Part shown: positions 1 to 6,933 of the stretch, piece by piece
How the letters are laid out: every line of letters begins with the position of its first letter
Position numbering within the stretch: the stretch's first letter is position 1
Source of the DNA: Luteibacter aegosomaticola
GTDB lineage: Bacteria; Pseudomonadota; Gammaproteobacteria; Xanthomonadales; Rhodanobacteraceae
Reading direction: 5' to 3'
Assembly: GCF_023078475.1 (NCBI RefSeq)
Contig: NZ_CP095741.1
Coordinates: forward strand, 1,674,001 to 1,738,000
DNA: 64,000 bases
Position numbers and translations under genes: made by a program
Notes under the pieces: generated by a model
The model's input: only the letters and a program-made list of their open reading frames with translations
Databases searched by the model: none
Told to the model about the DNA's origin: nothing

Positions 1-836
1 AGACGGTAGATCTGGCCGAGCGTGGGCTTGTCGCGCAGCACTTCGGGCAGGCCGTTCTTTTCGTCGTGTTCCCACTTCTCGCAGAGGTAGAGCGAGAACG
101 CCATGAAGGCGTTGCGGGCCTGGCTCACCCAGAACTTCTGATCGTCCGATCCATCGGGGTAGAGCATCGAAGCAATGCTCATCAGGTCGGACACGCGGAA
201 CGCCGGGTCCTTCGAGACGTAGCTCAGCGGGTTCCAGCGATGCGTGCGGCGATCTTCCGCGAATGGATTGAACAGGTAGATCTCCTGGCCCTGGCTGGCG
301 CGCCAGCCGCTGGTCAGGTCGAAGTTTTCCTGCTTGATATCGAGGACAACGATCGACTGCTGGTAATCCAGCAGGTTCGGGATGACCACGCCCACGCCCT
401 TACCGGAGCGGGTGGGGGCGGCGAGGATCACGAACTGCTGGCCCGGCAGGCGGACCAGATCGCCCTTGAAGCTGCCGACGAGGATGCCGTTCGGCGCCGG
501 GTCGAGCATCTTCTGCTTGCGCAGGTCGGCCGACTTGGCGAACCGCGCATCGCCGTGGGTGGCCTGCTTTTTCTTCTTCAGCAGGAAGAAGAGGGCGACG
601 GCCCAGAGCGCGAGCGGAATCAGGAAGCCGATCACGCCGGCGGTCTTGATCTTCCACAGGTAAGGCTGGATCTGCGGCAGATCCATCGCCTTGATGTAGT
701 TGATGAACGTCATGAAGCCGAGCGGCACCTGGCCAAGGCCGAGGAACCACAAGCTCAAAAGGCCGGCGAAATATTCGCCGGCCACCACGGCAACCACGGC
801 CAGCGCCGCGGCCCACCATCCCCTGTTACCTTTCAT
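1..836 (-). CDS. virD4: VirD4 coupling protein (partial, cut by left edge)
   Basis: Inner-membrane ATPase that recruits effectors to the type IV secretion channel. The visible N-terminal 278 codons start MKGNRGWW after an AAGGACACGCT ribosome site. They show two hydrophobic segments (about residues 8-34 and 64-87), then a basic KKKK stretch, then the P-loop APTRSGKGVGVV followed by VIPNLLDYQQSIVVLDIK, typical of VirD4/TraG. The C-terminal part with Walker B and most of the all-alpha domain lies outside the window. It is the last visible gene of the X-T4SS island, separated from virB7-B6 by the whole effector array. The family and position make VirD4 secure; that it binds the XVIPCD tails of the upstream effectors follows from work on the Xanthomonas system. 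Confidence 0.95.
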   Translation of the reverse strand, partial: MKGNRGWWAAALAVVAVVAGEYFAGLLSLWFLGLGQVPLGFMTFINYIKAMDLPQIQPYLWKIKTAGVIGFLIPLALWAVALFFLLKKKKQATHGDARFAKSADLRKQKMLDPAPNGILVGSFKGDLVRLPGQQFVILAAPTRSGKGVGVVIPNLLDYQQSIVVLDIKQENFDLTSGWRASQGQEIYLFNPFAEDRRTHRWNPLSYVSKDPAFRVSDLMSIASMLYPDGSDDQKFWVSQARNAFMAFSLYLCEKWEHDEKNGLPEVLRDKPTLGQIYR

Positions 837-880
837 AGCGTGTCCTTGATTTTCTTATCGTGCTTGGTACGTGTAGCTTT

Positions 881-1237
881 TCAGTGCGTGAACGGCGTGG
901 AGGCAGCATCGCCGCCCTTGCTGTCCCAGGTGCCGGATTGCTGGGCCTGCGGGCAGATTTCCTCCAGCTGCTTGAGGGCGAAAGTATCGTCCTGTGTCCA
1001 TGAGCGGCCGTACTGGTTCGGTGGATCGCAGATGCCGGTGAGCATGTATTGCCCCGTGAAGGGCGCCATGGGGACCCAGCAGGGGTCGGGAATATCCATG
1101 CCCCTCGTACAGAACAGGAAGGGATCATTGCGCCGGTAGTAGAGTTCTTTGTAGAAGGCGCTGCTCTGGGCGTTCACCGCCTCCACCGCAAGCAGCGCCA
1201 TCAGGCCAATCGTCCGTTTCATGGTCGTCCTCATCAT
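881..1237 (-). CDS. Small secreted protein between lipase effector and virD4
   Basis: I do not recognise the family. The 118-residue product (113 from the internal ATG at 1222, which has GAGGACGACC in front) has a signal peptide ending VNA before QSSAFYK, then a mature part of about 95 residues with four cysteines (FCTRG, DPCWVP, GICDPP, EICPQ), so it is probably a disulfide-bonded periplasmic protein. It begins 10 bases after the lipase effector stop and is followed 44 bases later by virD4, so it is probably cotranscribed. It could be a second immunity protein for the lipase or an accessory part of the secretion system. It breaks the immunity-before-effector order seen elsewhere in the island. 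Confidence 0.75.
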   Translation of the reverse strand: MMRTTMKRTIGLMALLAVEAVNAQSSAFYKELYYRRNDPFLFCTRGMDIPDPCWVPMAPFTGQYMLTGICDPPNQYGRSWTQDDTFALKQLEEICPQAQQSGTWDSKGGDAASTPFTH

Positions 1238-1247
1238 GTTGTCCTGG

Positions 1248-2726
1248 TCAGGGCCCGGCCAGACCGTGGTTTTGTGGGTTCGTCCGTTGGGTGTTTTGTT
1301 GCTGTGCGAGCTGTTCGTTGTGCTGTGCCTGGTGAGCTTCCGCCGCCTGCTGCCACTGCGCGCTGCTCTGGGCGACCGGCGTGGCGACGGCTTGGGCCGT
1401 ATCCACGCTGGCCACCTGCTTCAGCGGTGAGTTGAGCTCACCCTGGACTGCGTACGTACGCACGCCCGAGTCATCGAGCAGCACGTGGTTGACCTTCTCG
1501 AGGCCATCCTTGCGTGCGGCGACGGTGAGCGAAGCGGCGAGGTTTTCGCTGAGCTGGTCGGGCGTACGGCCCTGCTTGGCATCGACCTGGTGCACGCCAT
1601 CGAGCACCTTCTTGAAGAGCTCGTTGTCGGGATGCTGCGGATGATCGAGGGCCACCTGCGGCTTGTCGTGCTCGAACCATTCCTTGGGGTGGGTGAGGGT
1701 GTGCCACGCACTCGAGGCCTTTTCCTCGAAATGGTGAAAGCCCTCGCTGATCTCTTCCTTGACGTGCTCGAACCCTTCCTTGAGGTGTTCGAAGCCTTCC
1801 TTCGCCTCGTGCACGACGTTCTCGATGCCGTGCTCCACCGCGAGGATGCCCTTGCCGACGGCCTCGAAGGCCTCGCGCTCGATGGTGTCCTTGATGTCAT
1901 TGAGCGTGCGCGGGATCGCCAGCGGCGCCGAGACAAGCTTGCGGATGTCTTCCACGTCGTCGCGGTAGCGATCGACCATGCCCTTGTGGGCTTCATAGCG
2001 AGCTTCGTTCTCGGGCGAGATGATCGACTGGCCGAGCAGCTTGCTGTTGGGCACGAAATTGTCGATCGCGTGGGCGTCGAAATCCGTAGCCTTGATCGGG
2101 TTGCGCAGGCTAAGGATGCCGCTGTCGTCGCGATAGCCGGCGTGCTGCAGCGTATCGATATCCTGCTGGGCCGCGTACACGCGCACCTGCCCGTAGTGCG
2201 GGCTGGCGGCGCTGACGAGGTCGCCGGCGCGGACGTGGTCGATCACGGTGTTGCCGCCCTCAGGGATGCCCTTGAGGCTGGCCGCACCGTAGGCGTTGAA
2301 GGTCTCGCCGTGCAGGCCGAACTTCGCCGCGTTGATCTCGGCGAGGGTGCCGCCGAGGGAGTGGCCGGTGACAGTCACCTGCAGCGGACGGTGGTGGAGA
2401 TCGGCATCCAGCTTCGCCTTTTCCATAACGCGAGCGGTGAACAGCTCCGCCTCCGGCGCCTGGATGTTGATCCCGGCCAGCACCATGCCCGCATCAACAC
2501 CGCCATCCTGCACGGGCTCTCGATCGAACTCCGTGCCGCGGTAAGCGATGACGACCTCACCGGTGTCGTTGCGCCGGTAAGCCGTGGCCTGGAAGCCGGT
2601 GATGGGATCGTTCGCGGCGTCGATCGCCTCGTATTCCACACCGCCCAGGATCTTGGTCTTGTTGAGTTCGGGATCCTGGTAGGCATCCTGCGAGAGTAGG
2701 GCGTAATCGGTTGAGGAGACGGTCAC
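1248..2726 (-). CDS. X-T4SS effector: class 3 lipase with XVIPCD
   Basis: Predicted antibacterial phospholipase/lipase of 492 residues exported by the X-T4SS. The N-terminal alpha/beta-hydrolase domain has the nucleophile elbow GHSLGG (residues 121-126, Ser123) and the YRGTEF motif (62-67) of lipase class 3. A helical stretch with near-repeats KEGFEHLKEGFEHVKEE follows (roughly 305-345). From about residue 365 the XVIPCD begins, with GRTPDQLSENLA, GLEKVNHVLLDD, YAVQGELNSP and a glutamine-rich tail. There is no signal peptide, as expected for a cytosolic T4SS substrate. It starts at GTG, and the GTGA overlap with the upstream immunity-like gene suggests translational coupling. Lipase fold and XVIPCD are visible; the substrate is inferred. 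Confidence 0.93.
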   Translation of the reverse strand: MTVSSTDYALLSQDAYQDPELNKTKILGGVEYEAIDAANDPITGFQATAYRRNDTGEVVIAYRGTEFDREPVQDGGVDAGMVLAGINIQAPEAELFTARVMEKAKLDADLHHRPLQVTVTGHSLGGTLAEINAAKFGLHGETFNAYGAASLKGIPEGGNTVIDHVRAGDLVSAASPHYGQVRVYAAQQDIDTLQHAGYRDDSGILSLRNPIKATDFDAHAIDNFVPNSKLLGQSIISPENEARYEAHKGMVDRYRDDVEDIRKLVSAPLAIPRTLNDIKDTIEREAFEAVGKGILAVEHGIENVVHEAKEGFEHLKEGFEHVKEEISEGFHHFEEKASSAWHTLTHPKEWFEHDKPQVALDHPQHPDNELFKKVLDGVHQVDAKQGRTPDQLSENLAASLTVAARKDGLEKVNHVLLDDSGVRTYAVQGELNSPLKQVASVDTAQAVATPVAQSSAQWQQAAEAHQAQHNEQLAQQQNTQRTNPQNHGLAGP

Positions 2727-3325
2727 GGATGCATCTCCTCGGCGTGCACGGTCACGGAGAACGTGGCGTTGGCTTCATCCTGGTACTGGGCGCGGTTCTC
2801 TTCGCCCGTATCTACGCGCTCCATCTGGGTGGTCGCGTACGAACGGTTGGAATACCAGCGCGTGACCGGCTTGCCCTTGAACAGGTCATCCTTGAACAGC
2901 GGCGCGCTGAAATCGACCTTCTGCACGAAGAGGTTTGCGCTGGCGGCCACGACCGACCAGTGGCACACACCCTTGCCGAAGTAATCTTCATCCTGGAGCA
3001 GATCAGCGAAGATCTCGCCCTTGTACAGGCCATTGCCGGCTGCCTTGAGCGTGATCGGTACGCGCTTCTCGGGCGCGACCGTGGCGCCGACCACCGGGGT
3101 GAGCGGCACGCAGGCTTCGTTAGTGACGCGGTAGTCCACGATGCCTTCGATGCGATCGAACGGGCCCGGTGCGCCATCCACCTTCACGGTGAATTCGTAG
3201 CGCATGCGCGGGTTCGGATTGAGCTTGATATCAGGCTTGTTCATGGTGGCACCGGTGGCGGAAAAGGGTAGGGCAAGGAACAGGGCGGCGGCAGCGGCGT
3301 ACGGCCGCCATCGGGTCGGGTTCAA
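2723..3325 (-). CDS. Putative periplasmic immunity protein for the lipase effector (copy 2)
   Basis: A secreted protein of 200 residues (signal peptide ending SATGA) closely related to the neighbouring gene at 3365-3970. Shared blocks are MRYxxxVxxxxAPGxFDRxE, YRVxNxxCVPL, GATVAP and DEDYFxKGxCHWSVV. Two conserved cysteines (CVPL, CHWS) may pair. The start is TTG, preceded by AAGGAG; it overlaps the stop of a 17-codon mini-ORF (TTGA), and its own TGA overlaps the GTG of the lipase effector. Position directly before the effector, secretion and tandem duplication make it the best candidate for the lipase immunity protein. I do not recognise a named domain, so the role is inferred from context. 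Confidence 0.85.
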   Translation of the reverse strand: MNPTRWRPYAAAAALFLALPFSATGATMNKPDIKLNPNPRMRYEFTVKVDGAPGPFDRIEGIVDYRVTNEACVPLTPVVGATVAPEKRVPITLKAAGNGLYKGEIFADLLQDEDYFGKGVCHWSVVAASANLFVQKVDFSAPLFKDDLFKGKPVTRWYSNRSYATTQMERVDTGEENRAQYQDEANATFSVTVHAEEMHP

Positions 3326-3375
3326 GGGCTTCTCCTTTCGGTAGCACCGGTGTGTTTAGCAAGATCAATTGCCAT
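3322..3375 (-). CDS. 17-codon mini-ORF, likely remnant or coupling leader
   Basis: A short frame encodes MAIDLAKHTGATERRSP. It has a good ribosome site (CCAGGAGTTACAC) and its TGA overlaps the TTG start of the following gene. Its first 42 bases closely match the 5' end of the gene at 5487 (MANDLANDTGTPEGG), and its start region matches that of the GH19 effector at 10775 (MAIDR). It begins inside the last codons of the gene ending at 3365. It is either a translational-coupling leader for the TTG start or the stub of a gene whose body was replaced by recombination. Too short to judge by coding statistics. Confidence 0.45.
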   Translation of the reverse strand: MAIDLAKHTGATERRSP

Positions 3376-3388
3376 GTGTAACTCCTGG
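3345..3388 (-). repeat. Shared translation-start module, copy A
   Basis: Minus-strand block containing CCAGGAGTTACACATGG and continuing ATTGATCTTGCTAA. It is nearly repeated at 5458-5500 and, in its first 30 bases, at 10763-10792. The block carries a ribosome-binding site, an ATG and the first codons, and precedes unrelated genes at each site. Confidence 0.7.
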
Positions 3389-3970
3389 AGATAACGGCTT
3401 CGCCACCGCATGTAGTGTGATGGCGAACGCATGGGACGGGTCCTTGAACTGGTTCCGGTCGGCGTTTCCCGTGTTGACCAGCGCCGTCTGGTCCGCTGCA
3501 TACGCCCGTTGGGCGTAGTAGCGCGAAACTTCTTTTTGGGCAAAGAGCTCGCTGTTGAACAGTGAGCTCGAGAAATCCATCTTGCCCTTGCGGGCCTCGA
3601 CGTCAACCGAGACGACGGACCAATGGCAGGTACCTTTGTCGAAGTAGTCCTCATCCTTGAGTCGGTCGGCGAAAAATTCGCCCTGATACGTGTGATCGCC
3701 CGTGGCCGTGAGCACCACTGGTTCGCGATGCGTCGGCGCCACGGTGGCTCCCATGACTTTCAAAAGCGGCACACAGCTGTCGTTCGCCACCCGATACGTC
3801 ACGTTCGCCTCCACACGGTCGAATGCGCCGGGCGCATCCGTGATGGCCACGGATAGCGCGTAGCGCATGCGAGCCGCCGGATTGGTCGTGACATTCACCT
3901 TCGGCGGTTCGGCCGAAAACGCCGGCGAAACCAACGCAAGGCAAGCGGTCATGGGCAGCCAACGCATCAT
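3365..3970 (-). CDS. Putative periplasmic immunity protein for the lipase effector (copy 1)
   Basis: A secreted protein of 201 residues, signal peptide MMRWLPMTACLALVSPAFSA, paralogous over its whole length to the gene at 2723-3325 (MRYxLSVAITDAPGAFDR, YRVANDSCVPL, GATVAPTHREP, DEDYFDKGTCHWSVV). The last codons (ACA CAT GGC AAT TGA) coincide with the repeated CCAGGAGTTACACATGG start module, so its 3' end appears to have been joined there. An extra immunity paralog could widen protection against non-kin lipase effectors. Function is inferred from position and secretion; no named domain is recognised. Confidence 0.82.
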   Translation of the reverse strand: MMRWLPMTACLALVSPAFSAEPPKVNVTTNPAARMRYALSVAITDAPGAFDRVEANVTYRVANDSCVPLLKVMGATVAPTHREPVVLTATGDHTYQGEFFADRLKDEDYFDKGTCHWSVVSVDVEARKGKMDFSSSLFNSELFAQKEVSRYYAQRAYAADQTALVNTGNADRNQFKDPSHAFAITLHAVAKPLSPGVTHGN

Positions 3971-4028
3971 AGCGAATCATCCTCCGTCCGGTAGAGTTCC
4001 CCATACCGGCCCGTGAGCAGGCGACGAC

Positions 4029-4193
4029 TCACTGGCCCATACCCGGCGCGGACGCCTGCTGCTTCGCCGGTGCTGGGTAGCCTCCTGGCGCTGTTCGCTG
4101 ACCTGGTGCCACTGCTGGGAGCTCTGCGCGATCAGCCTTCATGCCCGCGTGGAAGAAGTGGTGGTCGGCCTGGTCCAGAATGTCTTTGCTCAT
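4029..4193 (-). pseudogene. Remnant of an X-T4SS effector (N-terminal stub plus frameshifted XVIPCD tail)
   Basis: The frame starts MSKDILDQADHHFFHAG, almost the same as the NlpC/P60-like effector at 5534-6898 (MSKDIYDQARYHFFDTD). After about 22 codons the open frame reads AELPAVAPG, which is not effector-like. In the +1 frame, starting with the same bases, the DNA encodes AQSSQQWHQVSEQRQEATQ, a clear match to the XVIPCD tails of its neighbours (EQSSQQWQ, EQSSVQWK). The enzyme domain, peptidoglycan-binding domain and most of the XVIPCD (over 1 kb) are missing, so this is an internal deletion with a frameshift. Two immunity paralogs remain directly upstream. An upstream ATG at 4217 would add eight residues, but MSKD is favoured by homology. 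Confidence 0.85.
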
Positions 4194-4250
4194 GGTGATA
4201 CTGATCCTTGTCTTCAAAGTGCGGAGCGGTGGGTGGCTGCGCTACAACGC

Positions 4251-4835
4251 TTATTGGTCTTTCAAGCCCATGGAGTAACCATCGAGGTCGCCACCTTCGA
4301 TCCAGCCGGCGGCGCAATTCGCGTAGCCGGACGAGGGCTCGGCATTGGGATCGCACTTGCCGGACGGCTTCGGTCCTTTCCACTCGGTGGGGAAATCGGC
4401 GTTCTTGCAAAGCTCATTGCCCTTGCAGTCGGGCACCGAGGCGGTTGGAACGGCGATCACGAATTCCCGTGAATCGTCCTTGCCCATGGCCGTCACCGCG
4501 CTGCAAACGAACTGGCCCTTCTTAAGGTGCGCGGTCACCTTGCCGTGGCCATCGATCGCCTGGCTCAGGTCGACGCCGCGATCGGCGGCGATACGCCCGT
4601 AGAACGCACCATCACCGCAGCCGCGAAGCTGGAGGTCGTGGTCGTCTGCCTTGCAGTACGTTTCGCCATCCTCGTTCTTGAAGCAGGTAATGGCGGCGCC
4701 CGGCGCGATGGCCTTGATGACGGCCACTTCGGTCTTCGCGCGTGCCTCGGGATCGGCGGCCAGCGCCGGCAGGGCGACGAGAGCCGCTGCGAGGAAGAGA
4801 ATGGATTTGACTACCCGAATCGGTGCGTTTGACAT
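4251..4835 (-). CDS. Putative immunity protein, NlpC/P60-effector type (copy 3)
   Basis: A secreted protein of 194 residues with signal peptide MSNAPIRVVKSILFLAAALVALPALA. It shares with the genes at 4852 and 6934 the pattern of cysteines (ITCFKNED, GCGDGAFYG, FVCSAV, PDCKGNELC), then W-x-GxxP, a GxxxCxAGW block and a C-terminal YSMGL. It sits 58 bases before the effector remnant, with no intact effector of its own. It is best read as an orphan immunity gene kept after the toxin was lost. Function is inferred from paralogy and position. Confidence 0.82.
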   Translation of the reverse strand: MSNAPIRVVKSILFLAAALVALPALAADPEARAKTEVAVIKAIAPGAAITCFKNEDGETYCKADDHDLQLRGCGDGAFYGRIAADRGVDLSQAIDGHGKVTAHLKKGQFVCSAVTAMGKDDSREFVIAVPTASVPDCKGNELCKNADFPTEWKGPKPSGKCDPNAEPSSGYANCAAGWIEGGDLDGYSMGLKDQ

Positions 4836-4851
4836 GGTTGTGCTCGTGTGA

Positions 4852-5487
4852 TTACTTCAGGCCCATCGAGAAGACCTCGATGCCCGCGCGATCAACCCAG
4901 CCTGCAGCGCAGGCACCCGTGAAATCCCCTTCCTTGCCGACCCACTTGCAGGCCTGAGCCGGCTTGGCGCCGACCCAAGATACGGGGCGCTCCTGGCAGA
5001 GGTCGTTCCCCTTGCAACCGGGAACCTTCGCCGTAGGGAAGGCGATGACGTAATAGCGCTGGGCCTCTTGGCCATTGCCTGCACTGGCGGCGACGCAGAG
5101 GAACTGCTCGCTGGCGAGGTGCGTGGTCGGATTGGCCTTCGCCTTGTCGAAGGCCGATTCCAGCGTCACGCCGTCGTCGAGACTGACCTGACCCCACGCG
5201 TAGTCGCCGGCACATTGGGTGACTTCGGCGCTGACGTTATCCACCAGGCAATCGATATTGCCGCCCTTGCCAACCTTGCACGAGGTGGTGGATCCCGGTG
5301 CCATCTTCGCGAGGCGCGCCCCTGAGGAAGCGGCCTCGACTTGCGTGGCAGCCTGGGCCACCGACCCATAGACCAGCAATGCCGTGAGCACCATCGCGGG
5401 CAGGCCGCTGGCCGAAGTCTTGCTTGCGCGGCCGGCATCCACGCCGCCTTCCGGCGTACCGGTGTCATTAGCAAGATCATTTGCCAT
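4852..5487 (-). CDS. Putative immunity protein, NlpC/P60-effector type (copy 2), unusual N-terminus
   Basis: 211 residues; from about residue 30 it parallels the copies at 4251 and 6934: VPGCKGNDLC, WVGAKPAQACKW, FTGACAAGW, FSMGLK. The secretion signal (LPAMVLTALLVYGSVAQA) is preceded by about 28 hydrophilic residues (MANDLANDTGTPEGG and on) not present in the paralogs. Those first codons match the 17-codon mini-ORF at 3375. An internal ATG at 5394 would leave a signal peptide without a basic n-region, so the long start with CCAGGAGCTACAC is kept. The 5' end looks like a recombination product. Confidence 0.8.
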   Translation of the reverse strand: MANDLANDTGTPEGGVDAGRASKTSASGLPAMVLTALLVYGSVAQAATQVEAASSGARLAKMAPGSTTSCKVGKGGNIDCLVDNVSAEVTQCAGDYAWGQVSLDDGVTLESAFDKAKANPTTHLASEQFLCVAASAGNGQEAQRYYVIAFPTAKVPGCKGNDLCQERPVSWVGAKPAQACKWVGKEGDFTGACAAGWVDRAGIEVFSMGLK

Positions 5488-5500
5488 GTGTAGCTCCTGG
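5458..5500 (-). repeat. Shared translation-start module, copy B
   Basis: Minus-strand block CCAGGAGCTACACATGG followed by CAAATGATCTTGCTAA and ACACCGGT, homologous to copy A at 3345-3388 through the first 14 codons of the downstream frame. In copy B the frame stays open into an immunity gene; in copy A it ends after 17 codons. Confidence 0.7.
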
Positions 5501-5533
5501 TTGATGTGCGAATGCGCGGCGAACCGCGCGTGG

Positions 5534-6898
5534 TTACATGCCCTGTGCCGGCTGGGCGGCCTGGGGCGCCTGCGGGGTCGGGGCTTGCTGTTGCTGCTCC
5601 TGTTTGCCCTGGACCGCAGCCTGCTGGTCGGCGATCTGCTTCCACTGCACCGAGCTCTGCTCGACGCTTGTGTTGATCGCCTGTTGGGTGTTCACCTCGG
5701 CCATCTGCTTGAACGGCGAGTTCAACTCGCCCTGGACGAAGTAAACCTTGCTGCCGTCGTTGTTGAGCACGGCGGCATCGACGCTGGTCATGCCTTCCTT
5801 GCGCGCGGCGACGGTGCCGGCGGCAGCGAGGCGGTCGCTGACGTGGTCTGGCGTGCGGCCCTGCTGGGCATCGAGCTTGTGCACGGCCGACTGGGTCTGG
5901 CGGTAGAGCGGGTTGTCTGCGTGCGCGGCGTTGTCCAGGTTCGGACCTTTGTGTTCGGCGGCGTGGATTGCGTTCAGCGTGTTCTTGCCCACGACGCCAT
6001 CGACCTGCAGGCCGTGGTCTTTCTGGAAGCGCTCGACGGCGGCCTTGGTGTGGCCACCGAAATCGCCGTCGGGAACCAGGGCGCGGCCGTGTTCGTCGTG
6101 GTAGCCGAGCTGCTTCAGCGAGGCCTGTACGCGCCGTACGTCGGCGTTATCGCGCTCGCCTTCGCGCAGCACGTTACCGTGCGAGGCGCCTGCCGCGGGC
6201 TTGGCATGCTCCGGCGCGTGCGGAGCGGGGTGAGGCGCGGCATGCGACGGAGCGTGCGGTGCGGCGTGCGATGGAGCCGGTGCGGGAGCGGCCGGAGCGG
6301 CGTGCTGCGGTGCTGCCGCGTGACTCTGCGGGTGGCCCGGGATGGCGACCGGCTGGTGGGTGCGGAACTCCGGCTTGGCGCGGAGGGCGCCTACCACTTC
6401 ATCGTGGGTGGTGAAGTAGTTCGTCGGGGTCATGGTGACCTCGGCAGGGCCTGTCGAGGTCTGCGAGCCGATGAACTGGATGTTGCCCTTGTCGTCGTAA
6501 CCCTTGAAGATCGCGACGTGCTGGTCGGTGCCCGTCTTCGACTTCAGCATGATGATGTCGCCCTGCTGCAACGTGCCCGGTTTGTGCACGTCGGCGGCGC
6601 TGATGACATCGAAGTGCTTTTTCGAATAGTCGCTGATGGCGTGGCCGGTGTAGAGCGCCTTGGTCGACCACGGCTCATTGCCGACGTCGTAGCCGGCGTT
6701 CTTCAGGCCGCGCCAGACGAACGAGGAGCAGTCGACGCCGCGCAGGCCGTCGCCGTCCTTGTCCTGTTCCGTGCGGCTGCTATCGGTGTGGCGGTTGGGG
6801 CTGTGGTTGGCCGAGATGCCGTCACCGCGGCCGTACTCAAATTTCTGGTCGGTATCAAAGAAGTGATAACGGGCCTGGTCGTAGATGTCTTTGCTCAT
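5534..6898 (-). CDS. X-T4SS effector: NlpC/P60-like peptidoglycan hydrolase with XVIPCD
   Basis: 454 residues, no signal peptide. The catalytic region has the cysteine motif GVDCSSFVWRGL (Cys57) and a downstream DQHVAIFKG (His127) in a QQGDIIMLK context, as in NlpC/P60 and CHAP amidases/endopeptidases. A His/Ala/Pro-rich linker follows (about 185-240), then a PG_binding_1 domain (NADVRRVQASLKQLGY to DGVVGKNTL, about 250-310), then the XVIPCD (about 325-454) with GRTPDHVSDRLA, YFVQGELNSPFKQ and a Q-rich tail. Predicted to cleave peptide stems or the amide bond in the target cell wall. The preceding secreted gene at 6934-7512 is the likely immunity partner. Confidence 0.92.
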   Translation of the reverse strand: MSKDIYDQARYHFFDTDQKFEYGRGDGISANHSPNRHTDSSRTEQDKDGDGLRGVDCSSFVWRGLKNAGYDVGNEPWSTKALYTGHAISDYSKKHFDVISAADVHKPGTLQQGDIIMLKSKTGTDQHVAIFKGYDDKGNIQFIGSQTSTGPAEVTMTPTNYFTTHDEVVGALRAKPEFRTHQPVAIPGHPQSHAAAPQHAAPAAPAPAPSHAAPHAPSHAAPHPAPHAPEHAKPAAGASHGNVLREGERDNADVRRVQASLKQLGYHDEHGRALVPDGDFGGHTKAAVERFQKDHGLQVDGVVGKNTLNAIHAAEHKGPNLDNAAHADNPLYRQTQSAVHKLDAQQGRTPDHVSDRLAAAGTVAARKEGMTSVDAAVLNNDGSKVYFVQGELNSPFKQMAEVNTQQAINTSVEQSSVQWKQIADQQAAVQGKQEQQQQAPTPQAPQAAQPAQGM

Positions 6899-6933
6899 GG
6901 CGTTCGTTCCCTGGATGGCGATGATGGGGTGGG

